A program made the position numbers and the translations under genes. 64,000 nt of DNA. It comes from an uncultured Actinomycetes bacterium (lineage in GTDB: Bacteria > Actinomycetota > Thermoleophilia > Solirubrobacterales > 70-9). The notes beneath the pieces are model-generated. The model was not told where the DNA came from and ran no database searches. It worked only from the letters and a program-made list of their open reading frames with translations. This document shows positions 29,495 through 37,588 of this stretch, one piece after another. Each line of letters opens with the position of its first letter. Position 1 is the first letter of the stretch. The stretch spans positions 1 through 64,000 of the forward strand of contig CAMLQY010000001.1 in NCBI GenBank assembly GCA_946482365.1, in the 5' to 3' direction.

Positions 29495-30159
29495 GCCCCT
29501 TGATCGAAGAGCAGGAGGCGGCCGACGGGCTGGTCGTCGAGGGCGAGCGGCTCTCGCTCGGCGTCGCGGCACGGCTCTCGCGCTACCTCCAGGTCCTCAC
29601 CCAGGCCCGCAAGATGGGCCGCGAGACGATCTCCTCGCAGGAACTCTCCGAGTACACCCACATCAACCCGACCCAGATCCGCCGCGACCTCTCGGGCTTC
29701 GGCAAGTTCGGCAAGCGCGGCGTCGGCTACAACGTCGATTCCCTCGTGGCCGAGGTCCGCAAGATCCTGCGCACCTCCGGCCAGCACAACATCGCCCTCT
29801 TCGGCGCCGGCAACCTCGGCCAGGCGATCGCCAGCTCCGACATCTTCGCCGACCACGGCTTCCAGATCGTCGCCATGTTCGACGTCGACAGCGGCGTGGT
29901 CGGCACCGAGGTCGGCGAGATGCGGGTGCGCGACTTCTCCGAGCTGGAGTCGGTCGTGTCCGAGCAGGAGATCGTCGTCGGTGTGCTGGCCGTGCCCGCC
30001 GCGGCCGCGCAGGGCGTCGCCGACCGGCTGGTCGAGGCCGGGGTGAAGATCATCTTCAACTACTCCGAGCAGCTCCTCCAGGTGCCGCCGGAGGTGACGG
30101 TTCACACCTCGAGCCCCGCCGTCGACCTCCTCTACGCGCTCTACTTCTACCTGACCTGA
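29491..30159 (+). CDS. rex: Redox-sensing transcriptional repressor Rex
   Basis: 222 aa from a GTG. N-terminal winged helix (about 20-85, SRYLQVLTQARKMGRETISS, YTHINPTQIRRDLSGFGKFG) and a Rossmann NADH domain with IALFGAGNLGQAIASS. Rex represses respiration and fermentation genes and leaves DNA when NADH is high. No Rex operator (TTGTGAA-N4-TTCACAA) was seen near it. Confidence 0.95.
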   Translation: MSPLIEEQEAADGLVVEGERLSLGVAARLSRYLQVLTQARKMGRETISSQELSEYTHINPTQIRRDLSGFGKFGKRGVGYNVDSLVAEVRKILRTSGQHNIALFGAGNLGQAIASSDIFADHGFQIVAMFDVDSGVVGTEVGEMRVRDFSELESVVSEQEIVVGVLAVPAAAAQGVADRLVEAGVKIIFNYSEQLLQVPPEVTVHTSSPAVDLLYALYFYLT

Positions 30160-30184
30160 CCGTCTACCACGGACTGAGCTGACC

Positions 30185-31345
30185 TTGTCCCTCGACCTCG
30201 ACGTCGCCCGGGAGAGATTCGAGTCCTCCACCGACTTCACCATCGGGCTCGAGGAGGAGTTCGCGATCCTCGACCCCGCCACGCTCGAGCTCGAGCACCG
30301 CTTCGAGGACGTCTACGAGGCGTGTCAGGGCGACGAGCTGCTGGCCGAGTCCGCGGCCGGGGAGCTGATCGCGTCGGAGATCGAGATCCGCTCCGGCCGG
30401 GCCGCCGGCTTCGCCGAGGCGGTGGCGCTGCAGCGCGAGCGGCGCGTTCGCCTCTTCGAGCTGGTGGAGGGGATGGGCCTGGCGCTGGGCGCGATGGGCA
30501 CCCACCCCTGGGCCGACTACCTCGACCAGCGGATCATCGACACGCCGCACTACAACCGCCTGCGCAAGGAACTCGGTTACGTCGCGCAACGCAACAACAC
30601 CTGGAGCATGCACGTGCACATGGGCGTGCGCGGCGCCGACCGCGCGATCGCCGTTTGCGACTGGATGCGCGAGCTGCTGCCGCTGCTGCTCGCGGTCTCG
30701 GCCAACTCCCCCTTCCTCGACCGTCGTGACAGCGGCCTGCACACGGTGCGGTCCGAGATCTTCACCCGCACCTTCCCCCGCTGCGGGGTGCCCAGCCCGT
30801 TCGTCGACTGGGCCAGCTACGCCGATTTCATCGGCACCCTGGAGCGCACCGGCTCGGTCGTCGAGTCGACGCAGCTCTGGTGGAGCGTGCGCCCGCACCA
30901 CTCCTTCGGCACGGTCGAGGTGCGGATCTGCGACGCCCAGACCCGCGGGGAGGAGTCCTTCGCCCTCGCCGGCCTGATCGCCGCCTGCATCGCCCAGACC
31001 GCGCTCTCCTACGACGAGCACGGCTACGACGGCGCCGGCCGGCCGCTTGCCGATCGCGAGATCGAGGAGAACCTCTGGCGCGCGATCCGCTACGGGATGA
31101 GCGGACGGCAGATCGACTTCCGCCGCGGGGTCGAGGTCGAGGCCCCCGCCGCCCTGGAGTCGCTGCTCGCCTGGACCGAGCCGGCCAGGGCCCAGCTGGG
31201 CATCGAGGTCGACCTTCCGGCCCGCAACGGCGCCCAGCGGACACGCGAGGCGATCGACGCCGGGCTGGCGATCGAGGACGTCTACCGGGACGCCGTGGCG
31301 GAGACGAAACGCACCTACACCGCCGATGTCGGCGCACGTAGATAG
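30185..31345 (+). CDS. GCS2-family carboxylate-amine ligase (YbdK-like)
   Basis: 386 aa from a TTG. Features: FTIGLEEEFAILDPATLELE, MGTHPWADYLDQ, YNRLRKELGYVAQRNNTWSM, HVHMGVRGADRAI and SVRPHHSFGTVEVRICDAQT. This is the glutamate-cysteine ligase type 2 fold. It may make gamma-glutamylcysteine or another dipeptide; the true substrate is often unknown. Position after grx-like and rex suggests a thiol/redox role. Confidence 0.85.
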   Translation: MSLDLDVARERFESSTDFTIGLEEEFAILDPATLELEHRFEDVYEACQGDELLAESAAGELIASEIEIRSGRAAGFAEAVALQRERRVRLFELVEGMGLALGAMGTHPWADYLDQRIIDTPHYNRLRKELGYVAQRNNTWSMHVHMGVRGADRAIAVCDWMRELLPLLLAVSANSPFLDRRDSGLHTVRSEIFTRTFPRCGVPSPFVDWASYADFIGTLERTGSVVESTQLWWSVRPHHSFGTVEVRICDAQTRGEESFALAGLIAACIAQTALSYDEHGYDGAGRPLADREIEENLWRAIRYGMSGRQIDFRRGVEVEAPAALESLLAWTEPARAQLGIEVDLPARNGAQRTREAIDAGLAIEDVYRDAVAETKRTYTADVGARR

Positions 31346-31381
31346 ACTCCCGCGCCGCCCAATCCGACCGGAGGACCTGAC

Positions 31382-33469
31382 TTGACCAGCTTCTTGACCG
31401 ACTACGGAGTCGTCGTCGCGCTTGCCTGCGCGGGGGCGGCGGTTTTGTACGGACTCGTCATAACCCAGCGCCTGCTGGCTCGCCCCGCGGGCAACGACCG
31501 CATGCAGGAGATCTCGGGCGCCGTCCAGGAAGGCGCAACCGCCTACCTGAACCGCCAGTACACGATCATTGGCGCGGTCGCGATTCCGATTGCGGTCCTG
31601 CTCCTGCTCCTGCAGAACTGGGAGACCGCGGTCGGCTTCGTGATCGGCGGCATCCTCTCCGGCGCCGCCGGGTTCATCGGCATGAACCTCTCAGTGCGCG
31701 CCAACTCGCGCGTCGCCGAGGCGGCTCGCGGTGGGGTGCCGCCGGCGCTCGACGTCGCCTTCAAGGGCGGTTCGGTGACCGGCATGCTCGTCGTCGGCTT
31801 GGCGCTGCTCGGCGTCGCCGGCTACTACGGCTTCCTGGTCCTCACCGGCAGCAGCGACGAGCACGCGGTCGACGCCCTTGTCGGGCTCGGCTTCGGCGGC
31901 TCGCTGATCTCGGTCTTCGCCCGCCTCGGCGGCGGCATCTTCACCAAGGCCGCCGACGTCGGCGCTGACCTGGTTGGCAAGGTCGAGGCCGGCATCCCTG
32001 AGGACGACCCCCGCAACCCGGCGGTGATCGCCGACAACGTCGGCGACAACGTCGGCGACTGCGCCGGCATGGCCGCCGACCTCTTCGAGACCTACGCGGT
32101 CACCTCGGTCGCCGTGATGCTGCTCGGCGTACTCACCTTCACCGGCGCCGGTGGCGATTACCTGCGCGAGGTGGCGATCTACCCGCTGGTGCTCGGTGGC
32201 GTGGCGATCCTCGCCTCGATCGTCGGCGCGCTCTCGGTGCGGACCAAATCCGACCGGGTAGAGGGTGCGCTCTACCAGGGGCTGATCGTCTCCGGGATCC
32301 TCTCGATCGCCGCCTTCTACCCGATCACCGAGTGGCTGATGAGCGACGCCGTGCGGCTCGGCCTGAGCACCGCCGCCGACGCGGTCACCACCACGGACCT
32401 CTGGCTCTGCGCTGTGATCGGCGTAGTTGTGACCGGCCTGTTGTTCAGGATCACCGACTACTACACCTCGACCCGCTTCCGGCCGGTGAGGACAACCGCC
32501 GAAGCCTCCCAGACCGGTCACGCGACCAACATCATCCAGGGCCTCGCCCAGGGCTTCCAGTCGACCGCCGCGCCGGCCCTCGTGCTGGCGCTGGCGATCC
32601 TCGGCGCCAACGAGCTTGCCGGCATCTACGGCATCGGCGTCGCCGTGATGGCACAGCTCTCGCTCTGCGGCCTGATCGTCGCCCTCGACGCCTTCGGGCC
32701 GATCACCGACAACGCCGGCGGCATCGCCGAGATGGCGGACCTGCCCGAGGAGGTGCGCAACGTCACCGACCCGCTCGACGCGGTCGGCAACACGACCAAG
32801 GCGGTGACCAAGGGCTACGCGATCGGCTCCGCCGCGCTGGCGGCGCTGGTGCTGTTCGCCGCCTTCAAGTACGAGCTGGAAGCGGAGGCCCCGGCCGGGT
32901 TCGACCTCAATGGCCTCTTCAACCTGACCTCACCGGACGTGCTGATCGGGTTGATCATCGGCGGCATGATGGTCTACCTCTTCTCGGCCTTCGCGATCGA
33001 GGCGGTCGGTCGCGCCGGCGGCCAGGTGGTCGAGGAGGTGCGCAAACAGTTCCGCGAGCACCCGGGGATCATGGAGGGCACCGAGAAACCCGAGTACGGC
33101 AAGACGGTGGCTATCGTCACCGCCGCTGCTCAGAAGGAGATGATCCTTCCCTCGCTGATCCCGATTGTCATCCCGGTGGTCGTCGGGCTGCTCAGCGTCG
33201 ACGCGCTCGGCGGCCTGCTGATTGGCGTCATCGTCGTCGGCCTCTTCGCCGCGATCTCGATGACCGCGGGCGGAGGCGCCTGGGACAACGCGAAGAAGCT
33301 GATCGAGGACGGTGCCTTCGGCGGCAAGGGCACTCTCGCCCACGAAGCCTCAGTCACCGGCGACACGGTCGGCGACCCCTACAAGGACACGGCTGGGCCG
33401 GCGATCAACCCGATGATCAAGGTCGCCAACATCGTCGCGATCCTGATCATCCCGATCGTCCACTTTTAG
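31382..33469 (+). CDS. hppA: Membrane proton-pumping pyrophosphatase, K+-independent type
   Basis: 695 aa, about 16 membrane helices. Catalytic loop [20 protein letters not shown] and [20 protein letters not shown]; later [13 protein letters not shown] and [20 protein letters not shown]. The determinant GNTTKA (Lys473) is the K+-independent type; K+-dependent enzymes have Ala there. It uses pyrophosphate to pump H+ across the membrane. TTG start with a good Shine-Dalgarno (GGAGG). Hairpin F follows. Confidence 0.95.
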   Translation: MTSFLTDYGVVVALACAGAAVLYGLVITQRLLARPAGNDRMQEISGAVQEGATAYLNRQYTIIGAVAIPIAVLLLLLQNWETAVGFVIGGILSGAAGFIGMNLSVRANSRVAEAARGGVPPALDVAFKGGSVTGMLVVGLALLGVAGYYGFLVLTGSSDEHAVDALVGLGFGGSLISVFARLGGGIFTKAADVGADLVGKVEAGIPEDDPRNPAVIADNVGDNVGDCAGMAADLFETYAVTSVAVMLLGVLTFTGAGGDYLREVAIYPLVLGGVAILASIVGALSVRTKSDRVEGALYQGLIVSGILSIAAFYPITEWLMSDAVRLGLSTAADAVTTTDLWLCAVIGVVVTGLLFRITDYYTSTRFRPVRTTAEASQTGHATNIIQGLAQGFQSTAAPALVLALAILGANELAGIYGIGVAVMAQLSLCGLIVALDAFGPITDNAGGIAEMADLPEEVRNVTDPLDAVGNTTKAVTKGYAIGSAALAALVLFAAFKYELEAEAPAGFDLNGLFNLTSPDVLIGLIIGGMMVYLFSAFAIEAVGRAGGQVVEEVRKQFREHPGIMEGTEKPEYGKTVAIVTAAAQKEMILPSLIPIVIPVVVGLLSVDALGGLLIGVIVVGLFAAISMTAGGGAWDNAKKLIEDGAFGGKGTLAHEASVTGDTVGDPYKDTAGPAINPMIKVANIVAILIIPIVHF

Positions 33470-33484
33470 GTTCGGAGCGTTTGG

Positions 33485-33562
33485 GAGGGGCCGGGTGGCC
33501 TCTCCCAAAACGCGCGGCAGGAGCCGCGCTTGAGTGTTTTGGGAGAGGCCACCCGGCCCCTC
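33485..33562. repeat. Long 27-bp hairpin F (subfamily 1)
   Basis: 33485-33511 pairs perfectly with 33536-33562 around a 24-nt apex that has an inner GCGCGGC-agga-GCCGCGC stem. Read on the minus strand, the upper stem and apex match hairpin D: CTCCCAAAAC, ACTC, GCGmGGC, GCCGmGC. Lower stems differ. It begins 16 bp after the hppA stop. It may end hppA transcription, but no T-run follows. Confidence 0.85.
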
Positions 33563-33683
33563 TGAGGGTCCACGCCGAAAGTCATCCTCGGGGTGATGAT
33601 CGGAAGGGCTCCTCGTGGCGTGGCTTTGTGAGCCTCAATCTCTCCGTGGGGGAGAAATCGGTCCGCGTAGAACTTAGGGGTTC

Positions 33684-33776
33684 GTGGAAATCACAACCGC
33701 GGCCGTGCTTCTGGCATACGCGAGCTTGTTGCGAGCGCTGTTGGCGCTCGTCTCCAAGTTCGTCGACCGCCAGTAA
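33684..33776 (+). CDS. Possible 30-residue hydrophobic small protein
   Basis: GTG-initiated ORF of 30 aa: MEITTAAVLLAYASLLRALL then ALVSKFVDRQ, one membrane helix with a basic end. It sits in a transcribed-looking stretch that ends 19 bp later in a strong terminator-like hairpin. AGGGG at 33676-33680 is rather close for a ribosome binding site. It resembles membrane micropeptides (type I toxin-like or transporter regulators) in size only. Too short for certainty. Confidence 0.4.
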   Translation: MEITTAAVLLAYASLLRALLALVSKFVDRQ

Positions 33777-33794
33777 GTAACGAGTCGCAAAAGA

Positions 33795-33825
33795 AACGGC
33801 CCCGGGGAAGTAGCCCGGGGCCGTT
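33795..33825 (+). terminator. Strong terminator-like hairpin
   Basis: AACGGCCCCGGG (33795-33806) pairs perfectly with CCCGGGGCCGTT (33814-33825), 12 bp with a 7-nt loop, A-rich before and TTCAAG after. It ends the short transcript carrying the 33684 ORF and may also serve the convergent gene at 33894. Confidence 0.7.
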
Positions 33826-33893
33826 CAAGTGTGGATACACAACACGTGGCCGAAACTTTAGCGCTGCATGGGTCGCAGCGCAAGTCGCGTCGC

Positions 33894-34298
33894 CTATGGA
33901 GCGGATTGGGCGGCGCCGTCGGAGCTGGTGGTGCCGTTCACCCGCCTGCTCAGCTTCGTCACCCGTTCGTTGGTGGCGGCGATGCGGGTGTTGAGGCTTT
34001 CGACCTTGGCTTCGAGCGAGCCGACTCGTTTCGTCAGCTTCGCGGTCTGTTCGGAGCCGGCTTCCAGCTTGGCGGTCTCGCGTTCGAGCTTGCCCAGGCG
34101 CTTGGAGAGGCTGTCGACGGCGCTGCGGCTTTCACTGGCCGCCTGCCTGGCCTCCACTTCGACGGACTGTTCCTTGGCGGCTTCGTCACTGGTGCTCTTG
34201 GCGTCTGCAGCGACGATCAGGGCGATCACACCGAGAGCGAGACCGAGCCCGGCGATCGCGATCAGGGTCCAGGACTGACGGCTGTCTTCTTGCTCCAC
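33894..34298 (-). CDS. Single-pass membrane protein with coiled coil
   Basis: 134 aa from a GTG at 34298 with a Shine-Dalgarno GGAGG at the right distance. The frame is open to 34430, but that would run into the divergent oxidase gene. One membrane helix (about 9-32, TLIAIAGLGLALGVIALIVA) is followed by a long coiled coil (about 40-120, SRSAVDSLSKRLGKLERETA with heptads). Function unknown; the coiled coil suggests oligomerisation. Confidence 0.65.
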   Translation of the reverse strand: MEQEDSRQSWTLIAIAGLGLALGVIALIVAADAKSTSDEAAKEQSVEVEARQAASESRSAVDSLSKRLGKLERETAKLEAGSEQTAKLTKRVGSLEAKVESLNTRIAATNERVTKLSRRVNGTTSSDGAAQSAP

Positions 34299-34410
34299 TT
34301 GCTTCCTCCGGTGTGGCCGAGCCTGTTTGGGCTCGCTGACGGGACGGGACGACGCGATCCTCGCAGCCGCTGCGGTCGCCACTGGGACAAGCGCTAGGGT
34401 CGCGCCCACG

Positions 34411-35502
34411 GTGCTCGACGATCCGATCAACGTCGCCGACTTCGAGCGGGCGGCCGAGGAGAAGCTCGACCCCGGCGTCGCCGGCTATTTCTTCGGCGGC
34501 GCCTGCGACGAGGTGACGCTGGCGGAGAACGTCTCCGCCTGGGGGCGCTGGCGCCTGCGCCCTCGAATGCTGGCCGGGCACAGGGAGTGGCGGACCAGGT
34601 TGGAGCTGCTCGGTGGCGAGCTCTCGATGCCGATCCTGGTCGCACCGGTCGCCTACCAACGGCTCGTCGACCCGGACGGTGAGCTGGCGATGGCGCGGGC
34701 CGCGCATGCCGCCGGCACCGTGATGTGCCTCTCGACGTTGGCCACGACCCGGCCCAGCGAGGTCGCCGCCTCCTCGCCCGGCGGCCGGCGCTGGTTCCAG
34801 CTGTACTGCTTCCGCGACGAGGGGGTGACGCGGGCGCTGACGGAGGAGGCGATCGACTCCGGCTTCGAGGCCATCGTCGTCACCGTGGACGCGCCCCGGA
34901 GCGGCCGGCGCGAGCGTGACCTGCGGACCGGCTTCAAGATTCCCGAAGGTCTCGGCGTACCGAGTGTCCAAGCGGCGCTCGGCTCCGAGCGGGCGGTGAC
35001 GATAGAGGAGACCTTCGCCCTGATGGACCCGGCATTGAGCTGGGCGGACCTGGAGGAGCTGGCATCCGACTGCGGCGTCCCCATGCTGGTCAAGGGGGTC
35101 CTCACCGCCGAGGACGCGGCGCTCGCCGTCGAGCACGGCGCCGCCGGCGTCGTCGTCTCCAACCACGGCGGCCGGCAGCTCGACTGCGTCTCCGCGACCG
35201 CCGATGCGCTGCCCGAGGTCGTCGACGCGGTCGAAGGCCGAGGAGCCGTCCTCGTCGACGGCGGGGTGCGGCGGGGGACGGACGTCGTCGTCGCCCTCGC
35301 GCTCGGCGCCGACGCGGTGCTGGTCGGACGGCCGGCGCTCTGGGGGCTCGCGGTGGGGGGCGAAGCCGGGGCCCTCCGGGTCCTGGAGCTGCTCCGCGCC
35401 GAGCTGGAGCTCGCCCTCGCCCTCTGCGGCTGCGATTCGCCGGCCGGCCTGGGCCGCGCCCACGTGCGGCGGGCACCGGCCGCGTCCGTATATTCGGCCT
35501 GA
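34411..35502 (+). CDS. FMN-dependent alpha-hydroxy-acid oxidase/dehydrogenase
   Basis: 363 aa from a GTG. Family features: INVADFERAAEEKLDPGVAG with YFFGGACDE, PILVAPVAYQRLVDPDGELA, WFQLYCFRD, VTVDAPRSGRRERDLR, the catalytic base region VVSNHGGRQLD and LVDGGVRRGTDVVVALALGA. It oxidises a 2-hydroxy acid (lactate, glycolate or similar) with FMN. Substrate not predictable by eye. Confidence 0.88.
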   Translation: MLDDPINVADFERAAEEKLDPGVAGYFFGGACDEVTLAENVSAWGRWRLRPRMLAGHREWRTRLELLGGELSMPILVAPVAYQRLVDPDGELAMARAAHAAGTVMCLSTLATTRPSEVAASSPGGRRWFQLYCFRDEGVTRALTEEAIDSGFEAIVVTVDAPRSGRRERDLRTGFKIPEGLGVPSVQAALGSERAVTIEETFALMDPALSWADLEELASDCGVPMLVKGVLTAEDAALAVEHGAAGVVVSNHGGRQLDCVSATADALPEVVDAVEGRGAVLVDGGVRRGTDVVVALALGADAVLVGRPALWGLAVGGEAGALRVLELLRAELELALALCGCDSPAGLGRAHVRRAPAASVYSA

Positions 35503-35528
35503 ATGACGGCCACCCAGCCCCTGAACAG

Positions 35529-37463
35529 ATGGCACAGCGGATCCCCCGCGACGAGTCGCTGAGTCGCGTACACGGCGTCGGCGGCCTCTTCGCCGCCGCC
35601 TACGGCAACGTCGGCTCGAGCATCTACTACGCGCTCGGCGTCACCGCGGCCTTCGCTCTCGGCCTGACGCCGGTCGCCTTCGTCATCTCCGGGCTGATCT
35701 TCGCCGCAACCGCCGCGACCTACGCCGAGGCGACGGTGATGTACCCGGAGGCCGGCGGCTCCTCGAGCTTCGCCCGCCATGCCTTCAACGAGCTGGTCAG
35801 CTTCGTCGCGGCCTGGGGCCAGATGCTCAACTACGTGATCACGGTCGCGATCTCGGCCTACTTCGTCCCCCATTACCTGGCCGTGTTCTGGGAGCCCCTC
35901 GGCGAAGCGCCGGGCGACATCATCGGCGGCGCGGTGCTGATCGTCGCCCTGGCGCTGCTCAACATCCGCGGCTCGCAGGAGTCGGCGAGGCTCAACCTCG
36001 TTCTGGCGGTCGCGGACCTCGCCACCCAGGTCGTGCTGGTCGGGATCGGCCTCTTCCTCGTCCTCAGCCCGGAGGTGCTGGTCGACAACGTCCACCTCGG
36101 CGTCGCGCCGACCTGGAGCGACTTCGCCCTCGGGATCGCGGTGGGGATGATCGCCTACACGGGGATCGAGACGATCTCCAACATGGCCGAGGAGGCCCGC
36201 GACGCGGCCCGGACGATCCCCCGCAGCGTCGGCCTCACCGTCGTCGCGGTGCTGGGGCTGTACCTGCTGATCCCCGTCGTCGCGCTCTCGGCGATGCCTG
36301 TCACCCAGGACGCTGCGGGCCAGTACACCACCGCTCTCGGGACCCAGTTCGCCAACGACCCGATCCTCGGCATCGTCGAGAACCTCGGCCTCAGCCACGG
36401 CCCCACCGAAGCGCTTCGCTTCTACGTCGGCGTGCTTGCCGCGGTGATCCTCCTGATCGCGACCAACGCCGGGCTGATCGGGGTCTCCCGCCTCACCTAC
36501 TCGATGGGCCAGCACCGCCAGCTGCCCGAAAGGCTGCGCCAGGTCCACCCCCGCTACCGCACGCCCTACATCGCGATCCTCGTCTTCTCCGCGATCGCGA
36601 TGATCACCCTGCTGCCGGGGCAGACCGACTTCCTGGCGACGATGTACTCGTTCGGCGCGATGCTGTCCTTCACGATCGCCCATGTCTCGGTGATCCAGCT
36701 GCGCCGGCGCCGCTCCGCGGACGAGCGGCCCTGGAAGCCGCCCTTCAACTTCCGCGCCTTCGGCACCGAGGTGCCGCTCTCGGCGGTGCTCGGCGGGCTC
36801 GGCACCTTCGCCGCGTGGATAGTCGTGATGGCCCTCAATCCACGCACGCTCGTCGTCGGGATCGGCTGGATGGTCTTCGGGCTCGTGGTCTACGTGCTCT
36901 ACAGGCGCAACCAGCGCCTGCCGCTCACCGAAACGGTCAAGGTCCTGACGCCGGAGCCGCTCGGGGTCGAGGAGATCGAGTACCGCAGCGTCCTGGTCGC
37001 CTTCGAGGACGGCGAGCCGTTCTCCGAGGAGATGGTCGCCACCGCGGTCAAGCTCGCCTCCAAGCGCCGCCGCGGCATCCACATCCACTCGATGCTGACC
37101 GTGCCCACCAACCTGCCCCTGGACGCCGAGCTGCCCGCGCAGGAGTCCGAGGCGCAGAGCAAGGTCGAGCAGGCGAAGCTGATCGGCGGCCAGCGCGTCA
37201 CCGGACACGTCGAGCGGGTCCGTCCCGGTCAGGCCGGCTACTCGATCGCGGACGAGGCGGAGCTGATCTCCGCGGCCGCGGTCGTCGTCGGCCTGCGCTA
37301 TCGCAACGGCCGTCCGCTCTACGACAAGACGCTGCAGACGGTGCTCGGCCAGCGTCCCTGCCGTGTCATCGTCGTCTCCGACCCGGCCGTAGAATCGCAG
37401 GCGTGGGCTCGCCCGAACGGATCTACCGCGGCTCCGTCCGCGCCTTCTCCCTCGTCTTCCTAG
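35529..37463 (+). CDS. APC-family permease with C-terminal Usp-like domain
   Basis: 644 aa. Residues 15-460 have about 12 helices with the APC start GLFAAAYGNVGSSIYYALGV, YAEATVMYPEAGGSSSFARH and AYTGIETISNMAEEARDAAR. After TETVKVLTPEP a soluble domain (about 485-620, YRSVLVAFEDGEPFSEEMVA, AAAVVVGLRYRNG) resembles UspA. It should import an amino acid or a cation and bind a nucleotide in the cytosol. It is the first of two paralogues followed by two TrkA genes, so potassium or cyclic-nucleotide-linked control is plausible. Some APC-Usp proteins are K+ carriers (KimA type). Confidence 0.82.
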   Translation: MAQRIPRDESLSRVHGVGGLFAAAYGNVGSSIYYALGVTAAFALGLTPVAFVISGLIFAATAATYAEATVMYPEAGGSSSFARHAFNELVSFVAAWGQMLNYVITVAISAYFVPHYLAVFWEPLGEAPGDIIGGAVLIVALALLNIRGSQESARLNLVLAVADLATQVVLVGIGLFLVLSPEVLVDNVHLGVAPTWSDFALGIAVGMIAYTGIETISNMAEEARDAARTIPRSVGLTVVAVLGLYLLIPVVALSAMPVTQDAAGQYTTALGTQFANDPILGIVENLGLSHGPTEALRFYVGVLAAVILLIATNAGLIGVSRLTYSMGQHRQLPERLRQVHPRYRTPYIAILVFSAIAMITLLPGQTDFLATMYSFGAMLSFTIAHVSVIQLRRRRSADERPWKPPFNFRAFGTEVPLSAVLGGLGTFAAWIVVMALNPRTLVVGIGWMVFGLVVYVLYRRNQRLPLTETVKVLTPEPLGVEEIEYRSVLVAFEDGEPFSEEMVATAVKLASKRRRGIHIHSMLTVPTNLPLDAELPAQESEAQSKVEQAKLIGGQRVTGHVERVRPGQAGYSIADEAELISAAAVVVGLRYRNGRPLYDKTLQTVLGQRPCRVIVVSDPAVESQAWARPNGSTAAPSAPSPSSS

Positions 37464-37588
37464 CCCTGGGCCTGCTGATCCTCATAAGCACCTTCGCCAA
37501 TGGCGGCGGTCCGCTCTCCGTCGGCGCCCTGCTCGGACTGGCCTTCTTCGTCCTCGGCGCTGTTCGGCTCTGGATGGCGCTGCGTTGA
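37403..37588 (+). CDS. Small two-helix membrane protein
   Basis: 61 aa from GTG 37403: VGSPERIYRGSVRAFSLVFL, then LALGLLILISTFANGGG and LLGLAFFVLGAVRLWMAL. It overlaps the end of the first APC gene by 61 bp in another frame, and its stop overlaps the TTG of the second. Two helices with a Gly-rich turn. It may be a subunit or regulator of the permeases. Confidence 0.65.
   Translation: MGSPERIYRGSVRAFSLVFLALGLLILISTFANGGGPLSVGALLGLAFFVLGAVRLWMALR

Noticed and set aside
29182..29500. Rex operator near rex
   Set aside because: No TTGTGAA-N4-TTCACAA-like palindrome could be found between tsaD and rex.
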